From contig JADJLL010000005.1 in the NCBI GenBank assembly GCA_016710095.1, positions 1-64,000 of the forward strand: 64,000 nt of DNA. Direction: 5' to 3'. The position numbers and the translations under genes are program-made. Positions within the stretch are counted from its first letter, which is position 1, and every line of letters begins with the position of its first letter. Below, piece by piece: positions 9,251 through 17,698 of the stretch. The DNA comes from Candidatus Eiseniibacteriota bacterium (GTDB lineage: Bacteria; Eisenbacteria; RBG-16-71-46). The notes beneath the pieces were generated by a model. It was not told the DNA's origin and ran no database searches. It saw only the letters and a program-made list of their open reading frames with translations.

Positions 9251-10240
9251 ATGACCACGAAACGCCCCGCCCTCTTCCTCGCCTCCGCGCTGCTCGCGCT
9301 CGCCGCGCTCAGCGGCTGCGGCGTCGTCGGCCAGCAGACCGGCAATCGCGTCGGCGACACCGCCGGCGACCATCTCGTCGCCTACGTCGCCGAGCGCAGC
9401 GGCAACTCCGACATCGGGCTCTACGACCTCGACGCCGGCGGCTTCCGCGGTCTGCCGAACATGAACAGCACGACGGCCGCCGATCTCGAGCCGACGATCT
9501 CCGAGGACGGCTACCTGCTCGCGTTCACGAGCCAGCGTTCGAGCGGCCTCGGCAGCGCGGGCGGCACCGACATCTGCATCTACGGCCGCGGCAGCGAGTC
9601 GCTGCTCGAGGTGCCGAACCTCAACACCGCAGCGAACGAGACCGCGCCGCGCTTCGCCTACGACAACGTGAAGCTCGCGTTCGTGCGCGACTCGTCGAGC
9701 TGGAAGCGCGTGCGGCTGTACGACCCGCGCGGCGACTCGCTCGTGAACGCGCCCGGCATCACGAGCGTCGGCGCCTGGCACGACGACCGGCCCGCGCCCG
9801 ACCTGCACGGCGACCGCATCGCGTTCGTCTCCGACCGCTCCGGCGCGGACCACGTGTACGTGTGGAACCGCTCGGGCGGGCTCGCCACGCCCGCGGGCCT
9901 CACGACCGACGGGCTCGACGCCGAACCGTCGCTCTCGAGCAACGGCCGCTGGCTCGCGTTCGCGAGCACGCGCACCGGCGGCGCGGGCGGCTGGGACGTG
10001 TACCTCTACGACCTCACGAACTCGACCTTCGTGCCGCTGCCCCGGCTCAACTCGGCGGGCGACGAACGCTTCCCGGCCGTGAACGCGGCCGGCACGCGGG
10101 TGATGTTCCAGGCGCGCGCCACCTCCGGCGACGACTGGGACCTGTGGAGCTACACGCTCTCCGACTCCACGTCGCGCCAGCCCACGAACCTCTCGAGCCG
10201 CACCGAGAACGACACGCAGCCCTACCTGCGCTGGCGCTGA
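9251..10240 (+). CDS. TolB-like lipoprotein with PD40 (beta-propeller) repeats
   Basis: 329 residues. Lipoprotein signal with lipobox LSGC (Cys23). The mature part repeats HLVAYVAERSGNSDIGLYD, LLAFTSQRSSG and RIAFVSDRSGADHVYVW, the WD40-like PD40 pattern of TolB, about six times. There is no TolB N-terminal domain and no Tol-Pal neighbours, so it is TolB-like in fold only. AGGA lies about 10 nt before the ATG. The 166-bp gap to the divergent repeat protein contains the dyad TCACGG (9160-9165) / CCGTGA (9181-9186) next to TAGAGT, a possible -10 element. Confidence 0.8.
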   Translation: MTTKRPALFLASALLALAALSGCGVVGQQTGNRVGDTAGDHLVAYVAERSGNSDIGLYDLDAGGFRGLPNMNSTTAADLEPTISEDGYLLAFTSQRSSGLGSAGGTDICIYGRGSESLLEVPNLNTAANETAPRFAYDNVKLAFVRDSSSWKRVRLYDPRGDSLVNAPGITSVGAWHDDRPAPDLHGDRIAFVSDRSGADHVYVWNRSGGLATPAGLTTDGLDAEPSLSSNGRWLAFASTRTGGAGGWDVYLYDLTNSTFVPLPRLNSAGDERFPAVNAAGTRVMFQARATSGDDWDLWSYTLSDSTSRQPTNLSSRTENDTQPYLRWR

Positions 10241-10260
10241 TCGCCCTCGGCGACGACGAA

Positions 10261-10300
10261 CGAACGCGGCGCCGGGACTGTTCCCCCGGCGCCGCGTTCG
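10261..10300. terminator. bidirectional terminator between convergent genes
   Basis: CGAACGCGGCGCCGGG (10261-10276) pairs perfectly over 16 bp with CCCGGCGCCGCGTTCG (10285-10300); 8-nt loop. It serves the lipoprotein gene (+) and, in reverse, the minus-strand gene ending at 10320. A short GTTT follows on the + strand. Confidence 0.75.
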
Positions 10301-10319
10301 TGTTTCGGGACGGCTTCGC

Positions 10320-13270
10320 TCAGCGCGGCATCGCGTTGAGGATCTCCTGCAGCTTGGGATCGCCCGGGATCGCCTCCAGCCCGCGCTCGATGGACGCGCG
10401 CGCCCCCGCGGGGTCGTTGCGGTCGACGAGGTAGAGCGCCGCGAACAGGTAGGCGTTCCGGTTGCGCGGGCGGAACTTCTGCGCGGCGAGCAGGTGCTCG
10501 ATCGCGCGAGTCGTGTCCTTGCGCGAGACCGCGATCAGCCCGCGCATGACCTCGGCGTCCGCGTCCGCCTCGACGCTCTGCCCGGGCAGCGCGTGCGTGA
10601 GCGCCTCCTCGGCGCCCGCGAGATCACCCGCCACGCGGCGGCGATCGCACAACAGCACCCACGCCGTCGAGAACGTGGGGTCGATCTCGACCGCCCGCTC
10701 GACCGCGCGGCGGCCCTCGTCCTTGCGCCCCATCCCGAGCAACTGCGTCGCCTGGACGATCATCGCCTCCGCCTGGCGGCGGCGCAGGCCGGCGACGACC
10801 TCGCCGTCGAGCTGGTCCGCCAGCGGACCGAAGCCGTCGGCGCGGGCGCCGGCGATCGCCGTGCGCGCGCGCGTCGTGTCGCCGAGCGCGACGAGGTAGC
10901 GCGAACGCGCCGCGTACCAGCCGTCGCGCGCCCAGTCCCGGAAGCGCCCGCTCGCCGGGATGCGGCCGTCGAACGGCACGAGCCGCGCCACCTCGGGCGC
11001 GCCGGTCAGCGACGCGCGCCCGAAACGTCTTCGGGACGCGCGATGTTCGCCGCGTCGAGCATGCGACGCACCTCGGGGCCGCGCAGGCGGTCGAGCGACA
11101 GCTTGCGCCCTCCCGGCGAAGCGACGAGCACGACGTCCACGGCGCGCCACACCGCGTACACATCGCCCTCGGGGAACACCTCGAGGAACGACGCCATCAT
11201 CGAGCGGATGGTCTCGGGCGAGATCTCGTAGAGCTGCATCCACTGGCAGAACACGCCGTCCGGCTCGAGGCGCGAGCGGACGCGGCGGTAGAAGTCGACG
11301 GTGAAGAGGTTGTTCACGCCCGCGAGCCACGGATTCGACGGCTCGGAAATGATGAGCCCGTAGCGGTCCTGCGTGTGTTCGAGCAACGTGCGCGCGTCGC
11401 CGATCGTCAGCGTCACGCGCGGATCGCGCAGCGGATTGCGCGCGGGCTCGTGGAAGAACTCGGACGCCTCGGCCACGCCGCGCTCGAGCTCGACGACGTC
11501 CGTCTTGCCCGCGCCCGCGGCCAGCGCGGCCGCGGCGGTGTAGCCCGAGCCGAGCCCGATCACGAGCGTGCGCGCGCCCGAATCCGCGGTCGCCGCCGGA
11601 ATGAGCCCGAGCAGCACCTGCGTTTCCATGTCCTTCGTGCTCGCGTCGACCTTGCCGCCGACCTTGAGCCACCGCTGCTGTCCGGTCGCGTCGGCGCCGA
11701 CGAGCACGGTCGCGTTCGCCCCTTCCTTGTAATAGAGGAGGTGCTCGTCGAACACCGCGCGCTCGATGGCCGAGCCGCCGCCGCCACTCACTCGCGACGC
11801 GGCCTGCAGTTCGCTCGCGCGCACGGGCCGGAACACGCCGGCCGACATCACCGTCGGGTTCCACGCGGGCGCGCCCCACGCGAGCGCGCCGGCGAGCGCC
11901 GCGGCGGCCACTCCGATCACGAGCTCGCCCATCGGGAGTTCGCGCCGGGCGAGGCCCAGCGCCAGCGCGGCGACCGCGATCGCGGCGGAAAGGCCGAGCG
12001 CCGCGACGTGCGTGCCCTGCACGCCGAGGGCCGGAACGAGCACGAAGCCCGCCGCCAGCGAGCCCGCGAGCGTGCCGGCGGTGTTCACGGCGTAGGCGAA
12101 GCCGGCGGCCTCTCCTCCGCGCCCGCGCTGCAGCAAACGCGTCGCCACCGGGAACAGCGCGCCGAGCAGCGCGCACGGCACGAGCAGCAGCATCGCGACG
12201 AGCCCGATCTGCCCCGTGAAGAGCGCGCTCCAGCTGGCGCCGGAGCGGAGGGAAAGCTCGAGCATGCGGTCGGGCAGCTGGCCGAAGAAGTGCAGTCCCG
12301 CCGCGGCGCTCAGCGCGAGCGCCCACTGCAGGCGCGCGAAGAGCTGCAGGTTGGCGCCTCCGCGCAGCACGAACGAAATGCACGTGCTGCCGAGTGCGAG
12401 GCCGAAGAGGTACACGCCGAGCACGCCGGCGAACGAGTACACCGACGAGCCGAACACCAGGCTGAAGAGGCGCACCCAGGCGATCTGGAACGCGAGCGCC
12501 GCGAAACCCGAGAGCGCGAACAGCACGGCGACGGGCACGACGCTGGGGGCGGGAGCGATCGGGGCGGCGGCCGCGGCGGCCTTCGCGGGCGCAGGCGCCG
12601 CCGCGGGCGCCGGAGCGACGGCGGCTTTTCGGGCGCCGCCCGCGTACCACGCGAGCGCGCCGGCGGCGAGGTTGAACGCCGCCGCGACATACGTGGTGCG
12701 CGCGAGGCCGAGCGTCGGCATGAGCACGAAGCCCGCGAGCGCCGAACCCGCGACCGCGCCGAACGTGTTCACCGCGTACAGCCGCGCGAGCGCCGGACCG
12801 ACGAGGTCCTTCTCGAAGTGTTCGACGAGCACGGGCAGGGTCGCGCCCATGAGCACCGTGGGCGGCAACAGCACGACGAACGTGAGCACGAAGCGCACGA
12901 CGGCAAACCCCGCGCTGTCCGCGCCCAGCGTGCGATAGAAGTGCCCGAAGACCGGCTCGACCCCGCGCAGCAACGGCAGGAGCGCCACGCCGAGCACCGC
13001 GACGCCGAGCTCGAGCACCGCGTACAGCCGCGCGCCGTCCCCGCGCCGCGACAGCGGCCCGCCCAGCACGCGCGCGCCGATCGCGAGGCCGCACAGGAAC
13101 GCCGCGGCCACGGTCGCGACCGCATGCAACGAACTGCCGAGCACGTACGCGAGCTGCTTCGACCAGACGATCTCGTACAGCAGGCCGGCGGCGCCGGAGA
13201 CGAAGAAGCAGACCGCCGCCCAGAGCGGCAACGACGACGATCCTGAAGCGCGGGACTCGGACTTCGACAT
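10320..13270 (-). CDS. polytopic membrane protein fused to spermidine-synthase-like methyltransferase and TPR region, one frameshift
   Basis: Restored length about 980 residues. Residues 1-~450 hold about a dozen membrane segments in two related halves (SGAAGLLYEIVWSKQL near the start, SGFAALAFQIAWVRLFS at mid-protein), joined by an Ala/Pro-rich linker. Residues ~480-740 are a spermidine-synthase-type Rossmann domain (LVIGLGSGYTAAAALAAG, DVVELERGV, IGDARTLL, YGLIISEPSNPWLAGV). TPR-like helices follow to the end. The frame breaks near 11018-11030 in a TTT run: NIARPED joins FGRASLTGAPEVARLVPFDG in the next frame. Fused spermidine-synthase membrane proteins are common but of unknown substrate; polyamine synthesis should not be assumed. 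Confidence 0.8.
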
Positions 13271-13560
13271 GCGGGCTCGCTCCGAAGCGGTGGGGACGAG
13301 GAGAACGGTCGGAAGACGAATGAGAGTGAGGCATGAACACCGGAACGCGCCAGAGCGGAGAGCGTTTCGTCAAGAGGCGGCGGGCACTTTTTTTCTCGCC
13401 GGTGGTCCGGAAGAATTCGACGACGCCGGAAAATATTTTCGGGGGAAGTTTCCCCTGCAGTGACGCGACAATTTCTTGCACGAAAGAAACACTCAACGCC
13501 CGCGCGTGCGCAACGTGTCCACAGGAAAAATTCGCGCGGTCCGAGCGGGAATTTCCGCTC
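13271..13560. promoter_or_regulatory. AT-richer regulatory island with two adjacent dyads
   Basis: Non-coding gap between the divergent membrane/methyltransferase gene and nrdJ, visibly richer in A/T than the rest of the window. It contains the 12-bp palindrome GAAAATATTTTC (13429-13440), followed one base later by GGGGAA-GT-TTCCCC (13442-13455). Short A/T runs at 13388-13396 and 13526-13532 could hold promoters. The sites do not match the NrdR box well. I see no gene in this stretch. Confidence 0.45.
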
Positions 13561-13591
13561 TTGAATCGGTGAGCACCGGCGGTGCTATAAA
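13561..13591 (+). promoter_or_regulatory. candidate sigma-70 promoter of nrdJ
   Basis: TTGAAT (13561-13566) and TATAAA (13586-13591) with 19-bp spacing. Transcription would begin near 13598, leaving a leader of about 205 nt before the nrdJ ATG, long enough for a structured regulatory RNA. Confidence 0.5.
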
Positions 13592-13742
13592 CCAACCCAC
13601 CGCGGGCGCGGCGTCTCCCTCAGAAAGCCTCGCGGCCATCCATCCCCAGCAGGCAAAACCGATTCACGGAAACACTGCTCCGAGTCACGTCCGACCCGAA
13701 TGGCGTTACGCGCGGCCCCCCGCCCCGGGCGCCCTTCCGGTC

Positions 13743-13798
13743 GGACCAGTCGTCACAAGGATGCAGGTCCGCAACCGCAGTAAGGACCAGGAGGGTCC
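13743..13798 (+). promoter_or_regulatory. RBS-embedding alternative hairpins in the nrdJ leader
   Basis: GGACC occurs at 13743-13747 and 13784-13788; GGTCC occurs at 13766-13770 and 13794-13798. The last pair encloses AGGAG (13789-13793), the Shine-Dalgarno core of nrdJ, in a hairpin loop. Pairing 13743 with 13766 leaves the SD hairpin free to form, while pairing 13766 with 13784 would break it. The structures are mutually exclusive, as in translational switches. No canonical cobalamin-riboswitch core is recognisable. Confidence 0.4.
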
Positions 13799-13803
13799 AC
13801 CCC

Positions 13804-16800
13804 ATGCAGAACTCCACCGTCCAGGAGAACCTGAACCCCTCCGCAACCGCCGAGCGCGCCCAGGCCACGCAGGCCGGCATTCGCGTGCCCCGGCACTTCA
13901 CCAAGGCGGGCGTGAATCCGCTCGACGAGGTGAAGTGGGACAAGCGACGCACCGTGATCGCGAACCCCGACGGCTCCGTCGTGTTCGAGATGAACGACGT
14001 CGAAGTGCCCGCGTCGTGGTCGCAGCTCGCCACCGACATCGTGGTGAGCAAGTATTTCCGCAAGGCCGGCCTGCCCACTGCGCCCGGTCACGAGACGAGC
14101 GTGCGCCAGGTGGTGCACCGGCTCGCGCGCGTGGCGCGCATCGCCGGTGAACAGCAGGGCGGCTACTTCGCGAGCCCCGACGACGCCGAGGCGTTCGAGG
14201 CCGAGCTCGCGTACATGCTCGTGCACCAGATCGGCGCCTTCAATTCGCCGGTGTGGTTCAACTTCGGGCTGTTCCACGAGTACGGCATCTCGACCGGCTC
14301 GGGCGGCAGCTACTACACGGATCTCGCGACCGACGAGATCAAGATGACCACGGACTCGTACACCTATCCGCAGGTGTCGGCGTGCTTCATCCAGTCGGTC
14401 AACGACGACCTCATGTCCATCTTCGACCTCGTGAAGAACGAGGCGCGCGTGTTCAAGTTCGGCTCGGGCACGGGCACGAACTTCAGCAAGCTGCGCGGCC
14501 GCATGGAGAAGCTTTCGGGCGGCGGCACGTCGTCCGGCCTCATGAGCTTCCTCGAAGTGCTCGACCGCGGCGCCGGCGCGACCAAGTCGGGCGGCACCAC
14601 GCGACGCGCGGCCAAGATGGTCGTGCTCGACATGGACCACCCGGAAATCGTCGACTTCGTGCACTGGAAGATGCGCGAAGAGAAGAAGGTCGCGGCGCTC
14701 ATCGACGCCGGCTACTCGTCGGACTTCAACGGCGAGGCCTACGCGACCGTCTCGGGCCAGAACTCGAACAACTCGATCCGCGTGCCGGACGCGTTCATGA
14801 ACGCGTTCGAGTCCGACGGCAACTGGTCCACGAAGTTCCGCACGACCGGCGAGGTCTACCAGACCATGCCGGCGCGCAAGCTGTGGCGCCAGGTCGCGGA
14901 AGCCGCGTGGTCGTGCGCCGACCCCGGCATCCAGTACGACGACACGATCCAGAAGTGGCACACGTGCAAGGCGACGGACCGCATCAACGCGACGAACCCG
15001 TGCTCGGAGTTCGTGTTCCTCGACGACACGTCGTGCAACCTCGCGTCGATCAACCTCATGAAGTTCCGCGGTGACGACGGCGGCTTCGACATCGAAGGCT
15101 ACCGCCACGCGAACCGCGTGTTCTTCCTCGCGCAGGAAATGCTCGTGAGCTTCGCGTCGTATCCGACCGAGAAGATCGCGCGCAACTCCGAGGACTACCG
15201 TCCGCTCGGACTGGGCTTCGCCAACCTCGGCACGCTGCTCATGGTCGAGGGCCTGCCCTACGACAGCGACGCGGCGCGCACCTACGCGGCGACCCTCACC
15301 GCCATGATGACGGGCGAGGCGTACGCGCTGTCGGCCGAGATGGCCGCCAGCAAGGGCGCGTTCAAGGGTTACACGGCGAACGCCGAGAGCATGATGGGCG
15401 TCATGCGCCTGCACCGTGAGGCCGCCCGCGCCATCGATCCGGCGCTCGCGCCGCGCGACATGCGCAAGGCCGCGATCGAGTGCTGGGACCGCGCGGTCGC
15501 GTACGGCAGCCTCCACGGCTATCGCAACGCGCAGGCGACGGTGCTCGCGCCGACCGGCACGATCGGCCTGCTCATGGACTGCGACACGACGGGCGTCGAG
15601 CCCGACTTCGCGCTCGTGAAGTTCAAGAAGCTCGCCGGCGGCGGCTACTTCAAGATCGTCAACCAGTCGGTGCCGCTCGCGCTGCGCCGTCTCGGCTACG
15701 ACGAGGCCGCGACGGACCGCATCGTCGGCTACGCCGTCGGTTACGGCACGCTCGAAGGCGCGCCGCACATCAACGACTCGAGCCTGCACAACAAGGGCTT
15801 CGGCGACCTCGATCTCCTGAGCATCGGGAAGGTGCTTCCGAACGTCCTCGACATCCGCCAGGCGTTCGGCCGCGGCATCCTCGGCGACGACCTCCTCACG
15901 CGTCTCGGCGTGGGCATGGTCGAGCGCGAGAAGCCGGGCTTCCACGCGCTCCACTTCCTCGGCTTCACGGATTCGCAGATCGAGGAAGCGAACCTCTACG
16001 TGTGCGGCACCCAGACGGTCGAAGGCGCACCGGGCCTGCGCGCCGAGCACCTCGCGGTGTTCGACTGCGCGAACCGCTGCGGCTCGGTGGGCACGCGCTA
16101 CATCCAGCCGATGGGTCACGTCCGCATGATGGCGGCGGTGCAGCCGTTCCTCTCGGGCGCCATCAGCAAGACCGTCAACCTGCCGAACGACGCGACGGTC
16201 GAGGAAGTCGAGAACATCTACACGCAGGGCTGGAAGCTCGGCCTGAAGGCCGTGGCGCTCTACCGCGACGGCTGCAAGATGAGCCAGCCGCTGACGAGCA
16301 CGAAGAAGAAGGACGACGCGCCCGCGGCGGAAGCGCCCGCCGCCAGCGCGCCGGCGCCGCTGCTGCGCCGCCGCCTGCCGCGCCGTCGTCACGGCTTCAC
16401 GCAGGAAGCGCGCATCGCCGGCCACAAGGTGTTCCTCCGCACGGGCGAGTACGAAGACGGCACGCTCGGCGAGATCTTCATCGACATGCACAAGGAAGGC
16501 GCGGCGTTCCGCAGCATGATGAACTGCTTCGCCATTTCCGTGTCCATGGGCCTGCAGTACGGCGTGCCGCTCGAGGACCTCGTGGACCAGTTCTGCTTCA
16601 CGCGCTTCGAGCCGCACGGTCGCGTGGACGGACACGACAACATCAAGGTGTCGACGTCCGTGATCGACTACGTGTTCCGCGTGCTCGGCCTCGAGTACCT
16701 CGACCGCACCGATCTCGCGCACGTGATCGAAGAGGCGCCCACGGGCCAGCTCGCTCCGAAGCCGCACGCGACGGACGTGCCGGTCGGCCGGGAACACCGG

Positions 16801-17028
16801 CTCCCGCGCGCCACGAGCAACGGCGGCGAGGTGAAGCTCCAGGCGACCCCGCGGATGCAGAAGGTGTTGGCCGAAAACAGCGACGAGCTGGGCGGCAACG
16901 CGGCGGTCCTGCAGGCCAAGCGCCTGCTCGGCGACGCGCCCGCGTGCACGAGCTGCGGGCACATCACCATCCGCAACGGCACCTGCTACAAGTGCGTGAA
17001 CTGCGGCACGAGCATGGGCTGCAGCTGA
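13804..17028 (+). CDS. nrdJ: adenosylcobalamin-dependent (class II) ribonucleoside-diphosphate reductase
   Basis: 1074 residues; makes deoxyribonucleotides with a B12-derived radical, independent of oxygen. The ten-stranded barrel carries all key residues: Cys194 (SACFIQS) and Cys411 (TSCNLASINL) as the redox pair, and NPCSE with Asn398, thiyl Cys400 and Glu402. Nucleotide-site signatures include FNSPVWFNFG, GSGTGTNFSKLR and LAPTGTIGLLMDCDTTG. An Ala/Pro linker (~840-855) leads to a TSCPD-type domain (TGEYEDGTLGEIFIDMHKEG, SMMNCFAISVSMGLQYG) and a Cys-rich end, CTSCGH, CYKCVNCGTSMGC, needed to re-reduce the active site. AGGAGG lies 8 nt before the ATG inside a hairpin. Ends at a strong terminator. 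Confidence 0.97.
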   Translation: MQNSTVQENLNPSATAERAQATQAGIRVPRHFTKAGVNPLDEVKWDKRRTVIANPDGSVVFEMNDVEVPASWSQLATDIVVSKYFRKAGLPTAPGHETSVRQVVHRLARVARIAGEQQGGYFASPDDAEAFEAELAYMLVHQIGAFNSPVWFNFGLFHEYGISTGSGGSYYTDLATDEIKMTTDSYTYPQVSACFIQSVNDDLMSIFDLVKNEARVFKFGSGTGTNFSKLRGRMEKLSGGGTSSGLMSFLEVLDRGAGATKSGGTTRRAAKMVVLDMDHPEIVDFVHWKMREEKKVAALIDAGYSSDFNGEAYATVSGQNSNNSIRVPDAFMNAFESDGNWSTKFRTTGEVYQTMPARKLWRQVAEAAWSCADPGIQYDDTIQKWHTCKATDRINATNPCSEFVFLDDTSCNLASINLMKFRGDDGGFDIEGYRHANRVFFLAQEMLVSFASYPTEKIARNSEDYRPLGLGFANLGTLLMVEGLPYDSDAARTYAATLTAMMTGEAYALSAEMAASKGAFKGYTANAESMMGVMRLHREAARAIDPALAPRDMRKAAIECWDRAVAYGSLHGYRNAQATVLAPTGTIGLLMDCDTTGVEPDFALVKFKKLAGGGYFKIVNQSVPLALRRLGYDEAATDRIVGYAVGYGTLEGAPHINDSSLHNKGFGDLDLLSIGKVLPNVLDIRQAFGRGILGDDLLTRLGVGMVEREKPGFHALHFLGFTDSQIEEANLYVCGTQTVEGAPGLRAEHLAVFDCANRCGSVGTRYIQPMGHVRMMAAVQPFLSGAISKTVNLPNDATVEEVENIYTQGWKLGLKAVALYRDGCKMSQPLTSTKKKDDAPAAEAPAASAPAPLLRRRLPRRRHGFTQEARIAGHKVFLRTGEYEDGTLGEIFIDMHKEGAAFRSMMNCFAISVSMGLQYGVPLEDLVDQFCFTRFEPHGRVDGHDNIKVSTSVIDYVFRVLGLEYLDRTDLAHVIEEAPTGQLAPKPHATDVPVGREHRLPRATSNGGEVKLQATPRMQKVLAENSDELGGNAAVLQAKRLLGDAPACTSCGHITIRNGTCYKCVNCGTSMGCS

Positions 17029-17053
17029 TCGCACGACGCACCGGTGAATGCGA

Positions 17054-17087
17054 AGCGGGCGGGGTCATGACGACCCCGCCCGCTTTT
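17054..17087 (+). terminator. intrinsic terminator of nrdJ
   Basis: AGCGGGCGGGGTC (17054-17066) pairs with GACCCCGCCCGCT (17072-17084) around 5 nt, followed by TTTTC. A textbook terminator 25 bp after the stop; in reverse it also ends the minus-strand mini-genes. Confidence 0.85.
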
Positions 17088-17112
17088 CTGTCGCCCGTTC
17101 GCTCCTGTCGCG

Positions 17113-17322
17113 TCAGCCGCCGTAGGCCCGGCGGCGAGCGCCATAGGTGACGTTCGGCAGGGGCTGCTCCGCGGTCGCGGGCTCGTACGTGTCGGGCTGG
17201 AGCGTGATGTCGCCGGAGCGTGGAGTCCGGACAGGGGCGATCGGTCGCACTTCCCGCGCGCCGGAAAGACCGGCGAGCGAGAGCGCGCTCATCGCCTGGC
17301 TCAAGCCCGTGATCGCATCCAT
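17113..17322 (-). CDS. small protein, paralogue of the next mini-gene
   Basis: 69 residues, MDAITGLSQAMSALSLAGL... then RSGDITLQPDTYEP and a C-terminal NVTYGARRRAYGG. A purine-rich GAGGGG precedes the ATG by about 7 nt. It aligns over its whole length with the upstream 66-residue product: MDxxxGxxxA start, V+P in the middle, GD(I/V)xLQxDxxE, and (V/I)xYG near the end. The N-terminal third is hydrophobic or amphipathic and short for a membrane span. No family is recognised. It is the second gene of a two-gene unit, 61 bp behind its paralogue. Confidence 0.6.
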   Translation of the reverse strand: MDAITGLSQAMSALSLAGLSGAREVRPIAPVRTPRSGDITLQPDTYEPATAEQPLPNVTYGARRRAYGG

Positions 17323-17383
17323 GCAAACACCCCTCGGCAGGGGCCTCGTGGGCTCCTGCCGCAAGTCTCGCCTGTGGCGCGCC

Positions 17384-17584
17384 TCAACTCTGGTGCGAAC
17401 GCGCCTCGCTGCTGCCCGTTGGGCCGTACACGATCGACTTCGCGCTTTCCGGCGGCAGATGCTCGAACTCATCCCGCTGCAGGATGACGTCGCCACGCGA
17501 ATTGATCACGACCGGCTTGACGGGCGGTTCCTTCTGGAACGCGGCGATGATCAGGGCTTTCGCAATCCCCAATACCTGGTCCAC
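17384..17584 (-). CDS. small protein, first of a tandem paralogous pair
   Basis: 66 residues from a GTG start (MDQVLGIAKALIIAAFQKE..., SRGDVILQRDEFEHLP, KSIVYG). The start is chosen because GGAG lies 8 nt upstream and because it then matches the MDAITGLSQA start of the downstream paralogue; the frame stays open to a GTG at 17620. Acidic/basic C-terminal half, hydrophobic N-terminal segment, no Cys. No known domain. Conservation between two tandem copies in different sequence contexts supports real coding. Confidence 0.6.
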   Translation of the reverse strand: MDQVLGIAKALIIAAFQKEPPVKPVVINSRGDVILQRDEFEHLPPESAKSIVYGPTGSSEARSHQS

Positions 17585-17626
17585 CGCACTCACTCCGAGG
17601 AGCCACATCACGGGCACCACGCTCGT

Positions 17627-17652
17627 GACACTCGTCCTCGACGTGGAGTGTC
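17627..17652 (-). promoter_or_regulatory. dyad upstream of the mini-gene pair
   Basis: GACACTC (17627-17633) and GAGTGTC (17646-17652), 7-bp perfect arms with a 12-bp spacer, about 43 bp before the GTG of the first mini-gene. Operator or mRNA hairpin; no partner regulator is known. Confidence 0.35.
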
Positions 17653-17698
17653 GGCACCCCGGGGGCGAACTGAAGGGGGGGCGGTGAAATTTTCCGGG

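Noticed and set aside
13592..13803. Cobalamin riboswitch before nrdJ
   Set aside because: I looked for the GGTG.AA..CC core and the AGCC.GGAGACC.GCC B12 box; neither is present in recognisable form.
13753..17034. A 1093-codon open frame antisense to nrdJ
   Set aside because: It mirrors a fully conserved reductase, has His/Arg/Glu-rich low-complexity sequence and no RBS; long antisense frames are expected at this GC content.
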